From NCBI GenBank assembly GCA_937892275.1, contig CALAVG010000032.1:1-20722 (forward strand): a DNA stretch of 20,722 bases, written 5' to 3'. The position numbers and the translations under genes are program-made. Shown one piece after another: positions 6,876-14,365 of the stretch; within the stretch, counting starts at the first letter, position 1; the number at the start of each line of letters is the position of its first letter. This stretch comes from an uncultured Methanomicrobiales archaeon (lineage in GTDB: Archaea; Thermoplasmatota; Thermoplasmata; Methanomassiliicoccales; Methanomethylophilaceae). The notes under the pieces are model-generated. The model was given only the letters and a program-made list of their open reading frames with translations. It was not told where the DNA came from and did not search any database.

Positions 6876-9380
6876 ATGGATGAGGAACAGCCAGTCAAGA
6901 GGGTCATAAACCAGACGATCGAGACGGAGATGCAGCGCTCCTACATCGATTACTCCATGAGCGTCATAGTCGGACGTGCCCTTCCGGACGTCCGTGACGG
7001 ATTGAAACCGGTCCACAGGAAGATCCTGTACGCAATGGACCAGCTCAGTCTCACATATAACAGGCCGCACAAGAAGTCCGCTACCGTTGTCGGAGAGGTT
7101 CTGGGTAAGTACCATCCCCACGGAGATTCCGCGGCGTACGAGGCGATGGTCAGGCTCGCGCAGCCTTTCTCGCTCAGGTACCCGCTGGTCGACGGACAGG
7201 GTAACTTCGGATCGGTCGACGGGGATTCCGCCGCTGCGATGCGTTACACCGAGGCAAGAATGTCCAAGATGGCGAGCGATCTGCTACTCGACCTCGACAA
7301 GGACACTGTCGACATGATCGACAACTACGACGGTTCCCTCAAGGAGCCTTCCGTCCTGCCTTCCAAGTTCCCGAACCTCCTGGTGAACGGATCGGACGGT
7401 ATCGCCGTGGGAATGGCCACGAAGATGCCCCCTCACAACCTCACCGAGGTGTGCAACGCAATCACATACACCATCGACAACCCCGAAGCGACCGTTTCCG
7501 ACCTGATGCAGTACGTCAAGGGACCCGATTTCCCCACCGGAGGTACCATCTACGGTCTGTCCGGGATAAGGTCCGCCTACGAGACGGGAAAGGGTAAGCT
7601 CAGGGTCAGATCCAAGGTCCACTTCGAGGAGATGGACAACGGAAAGACGAGGATCATCGTCGACGAGATCCCCTACCAGGTCAACAAGGCCATGCTGATC
7701 ATACAGATCGCGGACCGCGTCAAGGACAAGGAGATCGAGGGCATCACCGATCTAAGGGATGAATCCGACAGGCACGGAATGCGTATTGTCATCGAGCTCC
7801 ACAAGGACGCCATACCCCAGGTCGTCCTGGAGAACCTGTGGAGGAAGACCAACATGGAGATCACATACGGTGTCATCAACATCGCACTGGTTGATAACAA
7901 GCCTTCCATACTGGGTCTTAAGGAACTGATCGTCCAGTACATCAAGCACAGGAAGTCCGTCGTCACACGCAGGACCCAGTACGAACTGGACCAGGCGGAG
8001 AAGAGGTTCCACATCCTGGAGGGTCTGATGAAGGCCATCAACATGCTGGACGAGACCATCGCCCTCATCCGCGAATCCGCGGACGGAGAGACCGCGAACC
8101 TGGGACTGCAGAACCTGCTGGGGATCGACCAGGAGCAGGCGAAGGCCATCCTGGATATGAGGCTCCAGAAGCTGACCGGACTTGAGTTGGATTCCATAAA
8201 GAAGGAGTACGACGACCTCGTCATCCTGATGAACGACCTGAAGGACATTCTCGCCCACGAGCAGAGGGTCCTGGACATCATCAAGGATGAGCTGAAACAG
8301 ATGTCCGATACATACGGCGACGAGCGCCGTACGGAGATAGATCCCAACGAAATCGACGCTGACGAGGAGGATCTGATCCCCAATGAGAAGGTAGTGGTCA
8401 CCGTTTCCAATGACAATTACATCAAGAGGATCCCGCTGAACACCTATAGGCAGCAGTCCCGCGGAGGCGTCGGACTGACAGCGATGCAGACCAAGGAGGA
8501 GGACCATGTGGCAGCGATGTTCGTCATGATGTCGCACGACTACATCCTGTTCATCACCAACAAGGGACGCATGCAGTGGCTGAAGGGATACAGGATCCCC
8601 GAGGGAAGCAGGCAGGCCAAAGGAAAGCCGCTGGTCAACCTCATACCCGATCTTGAGGAGGACGAGAAGATCATCAACTCCATCACCACTCATGACTTCC
8701 CCGACGACAAGTACCTGGTGTTCTGCACGAGGAACGGTCTGTTCAAGAAGACCGTGATGTCCGCATACGGGAACGTCAGGGCAAGGGGAATCAAGGCCAT
8801 CAAGCTGGAGGAGGACGACGAGCTCATCGCCATGGGAATCACCGACGGAAACGACCAGATCATCATCGCATCCGCCGACGGACAGGCTGTAAGGTTCGAC
8901 GAGACCGACGCACGTCCGATGGGAAGGGATACGATGGGAGTCAAGGGAATGACCCTGGGAGAGGGCGACAAGGTCGTCTCCATGGCAGTGGTCAAACCCG
9001 GCGACAGGCTCCTGACCGTGTCCGAGAACGGTTACGGAAAGATCTCCGACGTGGATGACTACCGTAAGACCAGGCGCGGAGGAAAGGGTGTCATCACCAT
9101 CAAGACCGACGAGCGCAACGGAAAGGTCGTCAGCGTCAGGAAGGTCGTTACCGGAGATGAGCTGATGCTGCAGTCCAAGAGCGGAAAGATCATCCGCATG
9201 GAGGCAGACAGCATCCGCGAGACCGGACGCAACGCGAAGGGCGTCAGGGTCATGGACATGCGCGACGGGGACAAGATCATCGCCGTCGAGCCCGTGATGT
9301 CCGACGATGATCCCGAGGAGGTCCCGGAGACGGAGGCACCCGCAGAGGCGGCACCGTCCGAGGAGCAGAACGAACAGTGA
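6876..9380 (+). CDS. gyrA: DNA gyrase subunit A
   Basis: The cleavage-religation and DNA-wrapping subunit of gyrase, about 834 residues. The N-terminal block RSYIDYSMSVIVGRALPDVR is diagnostic. The active-site Tyr lies in AMRYTEARM, about residue 124 from this start. The quinolone pocket HPHGDSAAYEA keeps Ser at the E. coli S83 position and Glu at the D87 position. The C-terminal beta-pinwheel has a blade-1 GyrA box QSRGGVG (8454-8474) and a blade-5 repeat RRGGKG (9072-9089). An acidic tail rich in Asp, Glu and Pro ends the protein. The start at 6876 leaves a 4-nt gap after gyrB. An in-frame ATG at 6864 overlaps the gyrB end and cannot be excluded. Translational coupling with gyrB is likely. 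Confidence 0.96.
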   Translation: MDEEQPVKRVINQTIETEMQRSYIDYSMSVIVGRALPDVRDGLKPVHRKILYAMDQLSLTYNRPHKKSATVVGEVLGKYHPHGDSAAYEAMVRLAQPFSLRYPLVDGQGNFGSVDGDSAAAMRYTEARMSKMASDLLLDLDKDTVDMIDNYDGSLKEPSVLPSKFPNLLVNGSDGIAVGMATKMPPHNLTEVCNAITYTIDNPEATVSDLMQYVKGPDFPTGGTIYGLSGIRSAYETGKGKLRVRSKVHFEEMDNGKTRIIVDEIPYQVNKAMLIIQIADRVKDKEIEGITDLRDESDRHGMRIVIELHKDAIPQVVLENLWRKTNMEITYGVINIALVDNKPSILGLKELIVQYIKHRKSVVTRRTQYELDQAEKRFHILEGLMKAINMLDETIALIRESADGETANLGLQNLLGIDQEQAKAILDMRLQKLTGLELDSIKKEYDDLVILMNDLKDILAHEQRVLDIIKDELKQMSDTYGDERRTEIDPNEIDADEEDLIPNEKVVVTVSNDNYIKRIPLNTYRQQSRGGVGLTAMQTKEEDHVAAMFVMMSHDYILFITNKGRMQWLKGYRIPEGSRQAKGKPLVNLIPDLEEDEKIINSITTHDFPDDKYLVFCTRNGLFKKTVMSAYGNVRARGIKAIKLEEDDELIAMGITDGNDQIIIASADGQAVRFDETDARPMGRDTMGVKGMTLGEGDKVVSMAVVKPGDRLLTVSENGYGKISDVDDYRKTRRGGKGVITIKTDERNGKVVSVRKVVTGDELMLQSKSGKIIRMEADSIRETGRNAKGVRVMDMRDGDKIIAVEPVMSDDDPEEVPETEAPAEAAPSEEQNEQ

Positions 9381-9388
9381 GCTATGAT

Positions 9389-9407
9389 GGGGGCCCCTCA
9401 GGCCCCC
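9389..9407 (+). terminator. GC-rich hairpin after gyrA
   Basis: A perfect 7-bp stem (GGGGGCC at 9389-9395 with GGCCCCC at 9401-9407) encloses the loop CCTCA, 8 nt after the gyrA stop. There is no T run on the plus strand, so it is not a textbook intrinsic terminator. It may protect the gyrBA mRNA 3' end or separate gyrase transcription from the tRNA promoter just downstream. Confidence 0.5.
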
Positions 9408-9416
9408 TGACGCCAC

Positions 9417-9434
9417 TAAAAAGGCTTATAAACA
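9417..9434 (+). promoter_or_regulatory. tRNA-Phe promoter (BRE/TATA)
   Basis: An A-rich BRE-like stretch is followed by the TATA element CTTATAAA (9424-9431), about 30 bp upstream of the tRNA 5' end. This is standard archaeal spacing. It begins 10 bp after the post-gyrA hairpin. Confidence 0.7.
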
Positions 9435-9457
9435 GGATGTCCATAGGGGGAAATTAC

Positions 9458-9533
9458 GCCGTGGTAACTCAGTTGGGAGAGTGCGTGACTGAAGATCACG
9501 AAGTCGCTGGTTCGAGCCCGGCTCACGGCACCA
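9458..9533 (+). tRNA. tRNA-Phe (anticodon GAA), CCA encoded
   Basis: A 76-nt cloverleaf. The acceptor stem GCCGTGG (9458-9464) pairs with TCACGGC (9523-9529) with one G-U pair. The D arm is ACTC/GAGT. The anticodon stem CGTGA/TCACG holds the loop CTGAAGA with anticodon GAA at 9491-9493. The T arm GCTGG/CCGGC carries the TTCGAGC loop. The discriminator A is at 9530 and CCA is encoded at 9531-9533. No intron is present. Confidence 0.96.
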
Positions 9534-9566
9534 TCTCTTCTATCTATCATTCCAGAGGTCCCTCCT

Positions 9567-9728
9567 ATGGATGAGCCAGACCGCATTTTCATCGACTTCC
9601 ATGAGGAGAAGCTCACCATGATGCAGGTCGTCAGCAAGGTCGCCGAGCTGCAGAAGCAGTATCCTGAATACGAGATCTTCATGGACGGCGACGCTTACGC
9701 CATAGTGGGAAGGAGAAGGAAGGAGTGA
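9567..9728 (+). CDS. Small conserved-looking protein, 53 aa, function unknown
   Basis: A short ORF beginning MDEPDRIFIDFHEEKLT and ending in a basic GRRRKE tail. An AGAGGT Shine-Dalgarno-like sequence at 9554-9559 precedes the ATG by seven bases. Composition suggests a central amphipathic helix (about residues 15-32) and a beta hairpin with EIFMDGDAYAIVG at 36-48. The codon choice (GTC, AAG, CTC, GAG) matches neighbouring genes and supports real coding. It starts 33 nt after the tRNA-Phe 3' end with no room for a separate TATA promoter, so it probably shares the tRNA transcript. It ends 9 nt before the convergent ATPase gene's stop. I do not recognise the family. Confidence 0.65.
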   Translation: MDEPDRIFIDFHEEKLTMMQVVSKVAELQKQYPEYEIFMDGDAYAIVGRRRKE

Positions 9729-9737
9729 CCTTTCCTC

Positions 9738-10922
9738 TCACCCTAGGAAGAAATCCACGGCATTGATGAATTCGACCCCTTCCGGTATATCTGGCACATC
9801 GGCATCCTTGGTTATCAGGAACCTTTTCCCTTCCAGTTTTTTCAACGAACGTGTCTCCCTGTTCAGGGTCTTCGGGTCCTGAACGCTCAGTGCTACCTGA
9901 TAGAATTCGGGCTCCCCGTCCAACCACGCGGTGAAATCGATCTCCTTGTCCCTGTAAGACCCGACGGACACTCTGTATCCCCTGCGGAGCAGTTCAATGA
10001 AAACGGCGTTCTCCAGCAACGCCCCCTCATTGTATTCGGATCCCAGCAGTATCGTGTCACTGAACCCGGTATCCGCAAGGTAGAATTTGGCATGGGACTT
10101 CATATGTTTCTTACCGATGACATCGTACCTGTTAGCTTTGTAGAAGATGGAACACCCGCATAGTTTGCCCAGGTACCTCTCGACGGTGCGCGGATCCCCG
10201 ACATAAGAGTTCGCCGCTATGCCGTTGTTGGATGTCTGGTTCCCGATATTGGAAATCATGAACGATGTGATGTTGTCCAGGATGGCCTGGTCCATATCCA
10301 TCTCGGGCCTTATGTCGCAGTTGATGATGGAATCGTACACTCCTCTGAGTATGGTCCGGTTCTTCCTTTCGCTGTCCCTGAGGTCGATTATCGGCATACC
10401 GCCGTAGCGCAGGTATTGTTCAAGTCTCTGGGTGTATCCGTTGTCATTATCGATCGGATAGCGGGAAAGGAATTCTTTGAACGAGAACGGGAAAACGTTG
10501 ATCTCGACGAATCTGCCGGTCAGGTGCGTTCCCAGTTTTTCGGATACGGTCTCCGAGTTGGATCCGGTGATGTAGATGTTGGCGCCGTATTTCAGACGGA
10601 TGCTGTCGACTACCTTTTCCCACCCTTTGATCAGCTGCACCTCGTCGATGAGGATGACCGGGTTATCCGAATCGATATTGTTGACGATGTAATCGTAGAA
10701 CATCCTCTCAGTATCGATGACATACCTCATCTTTTCGAGATTGATGAGTATGACCTCCTTCTTGGTGAACCCGGAATCGAGGAGATGCTGTCTGAACTGC
10801 ATCATCAATACGGATTTTCCGCATCCGCGGATCCCTGTGAGGACCTTGACGATATCGCGGTTATCGAAGTATTCCATCATCCGATCGATGTAGAACGGAC
10901 GTTCAACGTACTCCTCGGCCAT
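9738..10922 (-). CDS. AAA_14/DUF4143 ATPase
   Basis: A 394-residue P-loop ATPase of the AAA_14 plus DUF4143 type. It opens with EEYVERPFYIDRM, then Walker A GIRGCGKS at 30-37 and Walker B PVILIDEVQ at 88-96, with the ITGSNSE sensor region after it. The C-terminal domain has KEIDFTAW and FYQVALSV. The usual ExK of the nuclease core is replaced by a Q-V-A pattern, so cleavage activity is doubtful. It is a different subfamily from the 117 and 15096 genes. A TATA-like TTGTATTT (10941-10948, plus-strand notation) would start transcription near the ATG. Three 23-bp tandem units lie upstream. Target unknown; autoregulation is suggested only by the repeats. Confidence 0.88.
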   Translation of the reverse strand: MAEEYVERPFYIDRMMEYFDNRDIVKVLTGIRGCGKSVLMMQFRQHLLDSGFTKKEVILINLEKMRYVIDTERMFYDYIVNNIDSDNPVILIDEVQLIKGWEKVVDSIRLKYGANIYITGSNSETVSEKLGTHLTGRFVEINVFPFSFKEFLSRYPIDNDNGYTQRLEQYLRYGGMPIIDLRDSERKNRTILRGVYDSIINCDIRPEMDMDQAILDNITSFMISNIGNQTSNNGIAANSYVGDPRTVERYLGKLCGCSIFYKANRYDVIGKKHMKSHAKFYLADTGFSDTILLGSEYNEGALLENAVFIELLRRGYRVSVGSYRDKEIDFTAWLDGEPEFYQVALSVQDPKTLNRETRSLKKLEGKRFLITKDADVPDIPEGVEFINAVDFFLG

Positions 10923-10942
10923 GATTGATATATCGAATAATT

Positions 10943-11011
10943 GTATTTCAATGTATGATTTGATTGGATTTCAATCCAATTATTTTATGGATTTAAATCC
11001 AATAATTCCAC
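10943..11011. repeat. Three tandem 23-bp units (one degenerate) with palindromic cores
   Basis: Units start at 10943, 10966 and 10989. The last two share GGATTT and AATCCAAT exactly 23 bp apart and form the palindromes ATTGGATTTCAATCCAAT (10963-10980) and TGGATTTAAATCCA (10988-11001), centred 23 bp apart. The unit nearest the gene, starting GTATTTCAAT, matches 9 of the first 10 bases and overlaps the TATA-like element of the minus-strand ATPase gene. This is probably an operator array for that gene, 20 nt from its ATG. Confidence 0.7.
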
Positions 11012-11050
11012 ATCTATCCCCTTTGATCATTCATCAGATGATACCAGAAC

Positions 11051-11099
11051 ATATATCTGAATAGGATATCGTCACTCCATTCTGAAGGCGGAAGGAAGC
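11051..11099 (+). promoter_or_regulatory. Promoter and RBS of the DUF531 gene
   Basis: A TATA-like ATATATCT at 11051-11058 would give transcription start near 11080 and a leader of about 20 nt. A purine-rich GGAAGGAAG immediately precedes the ATG at 11100 and is the likely ribosome-binding site. Confidence 0.5.
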
Positions 11100-11639
11100 A
11101 TGGGAAGGGGAAGAATAACGATTGGACTTTACAATTCATACGACCAGAACTTCAGGGAACCTCACAGGCGCATCATCGCCCGTGCCGGGGATCTCGCGAT
11201 GGCCTTCGATATGAATCTGGCACTGTTCGGATTCCCTATCCCGGAGGAGACCAAGACCCCTGTCGAGGTGGCCAATTGGATCGCCGGTACCACCAGCATC
11301 GGACACCATGGGGATTATTTCGTGGACCTCGCAGAGAAGGGCCGCTTCCAGAAGTTCCCCTACCCTTCCAAAGGATTCCCTCCGCAGTTGGGCGAGCCCG
11401 TTCTGACCACATGCAGGGCAGAGGAGTCCAAGAAGGTGTCCGTAGGACAGCTCACCGATATGATCGAGCACGGTCAGAGCATCCTTTTAGTCTTCGGGAT
11501 AGGCCCGCACGGGGTGCCCAAGGACGTCATGAAGATCCCCAAGTATAATCTGGACATCACGACGGGAGGTTTCTCTCTGGAGACCTGTGCAGCTTTGGGA
11601 TCCGTCTGCGGTGCCCTCTACGCCAAGCTCAACTACTGA
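11100..11639 (+). CDS. DUF531 family protein (SPOUT-like), 179 aa
   Basis: An archaea-restricted DUF531 protein, recognised from its N-terminus (ITIGLYNSYDQNFREPHRR) and the AFDMNLALFGFP stretch. The C-terminal ILLVFGIGPHGVPKD and DITTGGFSLETCAALGS resemble the trefoil-knot AdoMet-binding region of SPOUT RNA methyltransferases. A role in RNA modification is therefore plausible but not established. It sits upstream of the vWA gene on the same strand with a 64-nt gap. It has its own promoter and a purine-rich ribosome-binding site. The length is complete, with a TGA stop. There is no signal peptide or membrane segment, so it is cytoplasmic. Confidence 0.88.
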   Translation: MGRGRITIGLYNSYDQNFREPHRRIIARAGDLAMAFDMNLALFGFPIPEETKTPVEVANWIAGTTSIGHHGDYFVDLAEKGRFQKFPYPSKGFPPQLGEPVLTTCRAEESKKVSVGQLTDMIEHGQSILLVFGIGPHGVPKDVMKIPKYNLDITTGGFSLETCAALGSVCGALYAKLNY

Positions 11640-11703
11640 TGGATGACATTGTTGCCGTCCGTATGGTTTTTAGTCCTCGGATGAGGATTCCATCTCGGTA
11701 CCC

Positions 11704-12948
11704 ATGAGCGACAACAGGACTGTGGCCGAGGAGATAGTGGCGAACTGTCGCACGGATCTCTGCATGGATCTGAGATTCATGACCCGTCCGGTCCTGTCGC
11801 TGGAGACCGTCGTACTTGTCGGTGACGGTCCTTACCATTACGACAGCGAGCACCTCTACTTCCACATGGACAGGGTCCTCAGGGATTTCTCAGAGGATCC
11901 CAATATCATATCCAGGGTCATAGCTCACATGGTGATGCACATGGTCCTCGGTCATTATGACAGGAACACCGACGGTTTCCGCGATCTCGCCGAGGATATG
12001 ATCGTCGAATATTCACTCGATATGCTTGGGACTCCCCACATCTCCCTTCCTCAGGCGGATGACCGCATATTCATCTTCGAAAGACTCCTGAAGAAGGCCG
12101 GTGCGCCCACCGTGGACCTTATCGCCGAGGAACTGTCGAAGGTCTCCGAGTGGCAGATCAACACCTATCCTCCGCTGTTCTCCATAGACAGCCATTCCTC
12201 TCGTGACGGTTTGGAGCATCCCGAATGGCAGGAGATGTCCGCACAGATGATGGTGGAGATCGAGGGTTTCACCAAGAACCTCTCCGGAAGGACGGATGCC
12301 CTGATGCGCGTGCTGCGTATCAGGAACAGGAAACAGACCGATTATCGCACATTCCTGAGGAAGTTCCTGACCACCAGGGAGAGGATCAAGCTCGATGTGA
12401 ACGAGTTCGATCCGGCATACTACAGCTACGGAATACAGCTCTACGGGAACATCCCGCTGATAGATGCGCTGGAACATTCCAATTCCCCAATGATAGAGGA
12501 CTTCGTCATAGCGGTGGACACATCCGGTTCTACGATGAGGGGCCCGGTGATGAACTTCATAGAGGATGTGTACGGGATAATGGAGCAGTGCGAGATCTCC
12601 AACAGGACCAATCTGCACATCATCCAATGCGACGACAACGTCCGTTCCGACGATGTGATCAGGAACCGTGGGGACATGAGGAGATTGATCGACAACATGG
12701 AGATCAAAGGCGGGAAGGGAACGGATTTCAGACCGGTGTTCGATTATGTAGATCATCTCAAGGATGAGGGCGAGTTCAGCAATCTCAGGGGACTGGTCTA
12801 CTTCACCGACGGTATCGGTACCTATCCCACGCGCAGGCCCGGTTATCCTGTCGCATTCCTGTTCTGCGATGACAGGTATCTGGACATAGGGGTGCCCGCC
12901 TGGGCCATGAAGGTGTGCATCGGCACGAGCGATTTGGCTGAGAGATGA
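11704..12948 (+). CDS. vWA-like protein with degenerate metallopeptidase domain (DUF2201-like)
   Basis: A 414-residue protein with two parts. The N-terminal part resembles the DUF2201 putative metallopeptidase domain. Its zinc-site helix reads HMVMHMVLGH (H75, H79, H84), so the catalytic Glu of HExxH is replaced by Met while the His positions remain. The C-terminal part is a von Willebrand factor A-like domain with the MIDAS motif DTSGST at 272-277 and later TDFRP and YFTDGIG strands. Such proteins pair with MoxR-family AAA+ ATPases, and the next gene is one. The role is unknown; a metal-dependent protein-interaction or remodelling partner is the best inference. No membrane segment is seen, so it is cytoplasmic. 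There is a weak TATA-like GTTTTTAG near 11667 and no strong Shine-Dalgarno. Confidence 0.88.
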   Translation: MSDNRTVAEEIVANCRTDLCMDLRFMTRPVLSLETVVLVGDGPYHYDSEHLYFHMDRVLRDFSEDPNIISRVIAHMVMHMVLGHYDRNTDGFRDLAEDMIVEYSLDMLGTPHISLPQADDRIFIFERLLKKAGAPTVDLIAEELSKVSEWQINTYPPLFSIDSHSSRDGLEHPEWQEMSAQMMVEIEGFTKNLSGRTDALMRVLRIRNRKQTDYRTFLRKFLTTRERIKLDVNEFDPAYYSYGIQLYGNIPLIDALEHSNSPMIEDFVIAVDTSGSTMRGPVMNFIEDVYGIMEQCEISNRTNLHIIQCDDNVRSDDVIRNRGDMRRLIDNMEIKGGKGTDFRPVFDYVDHLKDEGEFSNLRGLVYFTDGIGTYPTRRPGYPVAFLFCDDRYLDIGVPAWAMKVCIGTSDLAER

Positions 12949-12965
12949 CACTCTTTCTCTCGTTC

Positions 12966-12978
12966 TTTATAATATACC
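12966..12978 (+). promoter_or_regulatory. TATA box of the MoxR gene
   Basis: The sequence CTTTATAATATAC lies about 28 bp before the ATG at 13001, giving a leaderless or nearly leaderless mRNA. It means the MoxR and 230-aa genes can be expressed separately from the vWA gene, despite only 52 nt between them. Confidence 0.6.
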
Positions 12979-13000
12979 AAAACGATTGCTCTTCTCGCCT

Positions 13001-14365
13001 ATGATGAACATACAGGATGCCAAGGACAATATCAAGGATGCCATAGAGGCCTACATGTCGAAGGACGATGCGGGGAATTACCTCATCCCGCGTGCCAGGC
13101 AGAGGCCCATAATGGTCCTGGGTGCGCCCGGACTCGGAAAGACCGCTATCATGTCGCAGATAGCGGCCGAGCTGGACCTTGGATATGTTTCTTACACTAT
13201 CACCCATCACACCCGTCAGTCTGCGATCGGTCTTCCGATGATCGAGAAGGAGACGTACGGAGATTACGAGTGCACAGTGACCAGGTACACCATGAGCGAG
13301 ATCATCACATCCGTATACGATGTCATCTATAACGAAGGGAAGAAGGAAGGCATCCTGTTCATAGACGAGATCAACTGCGTATCGGAGACGCTGGCACCTG
13401 CGATGCTGGATCTTCTGCAGAACAAGAAGTTCGGTCCACATCTGATCCCGGACGGATGGGTGTTGGTGGCAGCCGGGAATCCTCCGGAGTTCAACGATTC
13501 CGCCAGGGACTTCGACGTCGCCACACTGGATAGGGTCAGGATTATCGAGGTGGAGCCGGATACGGATGTCTGGCTCAGATATGCGATGAGCACCGGCATC
13601 AACGATTCGATCACATATTATCTGAAGGTCAAGCCCCAGAATCTGTTGAAGATAGAGCGCACGGTCGACGGTATACATTTCGTGACGCCCCGTGCATGGG
13701 AGGACCTTTCCGTGGTATTGAATGAATATGAGAGCAAAGGCGTATGGGCGAGCATCAACGTCATCACGCAGTACGTCAGGGACCCGGACATAGCGGCGGA
13801 GTTCAACAAGTACAGGGAATTCTACAGGAAGTACCGCGAGGATTACAATTCCGACGCAATCCTGGCGGGATCGTTCTTTGTCGGCCCCAACACCATGAGT
13901 GCAGAGGGAAGACTGGCGGTGGTATCCATATTGATCGGAAGGCTCAATTCCGAGGCCGGAAGGGGGCTGTCAATGGAATATGCGATAGGTCATCTCGACA
14001 AGGAGAAGGGCATGACCATCAACGATGCCAAGAAGAGGCTCGATCTCAATCTGACTGCAGAGGAGAGGGCAGGTCTGCAGTTCCTGATCAGAAGCATGAC
14101 GGAACTGAGGACGATGGAAGAGCTACGTACGGAACTGTCCGAGACCAGGAGGGATTTCGAGGATCATCTGGGCAATGCCATGGAGTTCGCCAAGTCCACG
14201 TTCGGCACCGGCCCGGAGACGGTGTCCCTGCTCACAGGGCTGATCTCATGCTACAGTGTAGTCATGTTCTCCAGACCCGGAGGGAAGCTGTATTCTTACA
14301 ACGATGAGCTCCTGAGCGAGGGAAGGAACAAGAAGATCAGGTCCATGATGGAGGGATTGCAATGA
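13001..14365 (+). CDS. MoxR-family AAA+ ATPase
   Basis: A 454-residue AAA+ ATPase. Walker A GAPGLGKT is at 41-48, Walker B ILFIDEIN at 118-125, a sensor-1 VAAGNPPEFN follows, and an arginine-rich DRVRIIEVEP region comes after. This layout is that of the MoxR group, ATPases that work with vWA proteins as chaperone-like remodelling machines. The C-terminal part, about residues 200-454, is helical and has no domain I can name. I chose ATG 13001 (or 13004) because the TATA box places the +1 there; a TTG at 12986 is in frame but would lie upstream of the predicted transcript. The last four bases overlap the next gene's start (ATGA), implying translational coupling. Confidence 0.92.
   Translation: MMNIQDAKDNIKDAIEAYMSKDDAGNYLIPRARQRPIMVLGAPGLGKTAIMSQIAAELDLGYVSYTITHHTRQSAIGLPMIEKETYGDYECTVTRYTMSEIITSVYDVIYNEGKKEGILFIDEINCVSETLAPAMLDLLQNKKFGPHLIPDGWVLVAAGNPPEFNDSARDFDVATLDRVRIIEVEPDTDVWLRYAMSTGINDSITYYLKVKPQNLLKIERTVDGIHFVTPRAWEDLSVVLNEYESKGVWASINVITQYVRDPDIAAEFNKYREFYRKYREDYNSDAILAGSFFVGPNTMSAEGRLAVVSILIGRLNSEAGRGLSMEYAIGHLDKEKGMTINDAKKRLDLNLTAEERAGLQFLIRSMTELRTMEELRTELSETRRDFEDHLGNAMEFAKSTFGTGPETVSLLTGLISCYSVVMFSRPGGKLYSYNDELLSEGRNKKIRSMMEGLQ

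Noticed and set aside
7752..9416. 554-codon open frame on the minus strand inside gyrA
   Set aside because: It is fully antisense to a clear gyrA, and its composition (rich in Val, Leu, Asp, His) is what a GC-rich shadow frame gives. No motif is recognisable.
12986..13000. TTG start giving the MoxR protein five extra N-terminal residues
   Set aside because: The TATA box at 12966-12978 puts the +1 downstream of that TTG, and ATG codons at 13001 and 13004 fit leaderless initiation.
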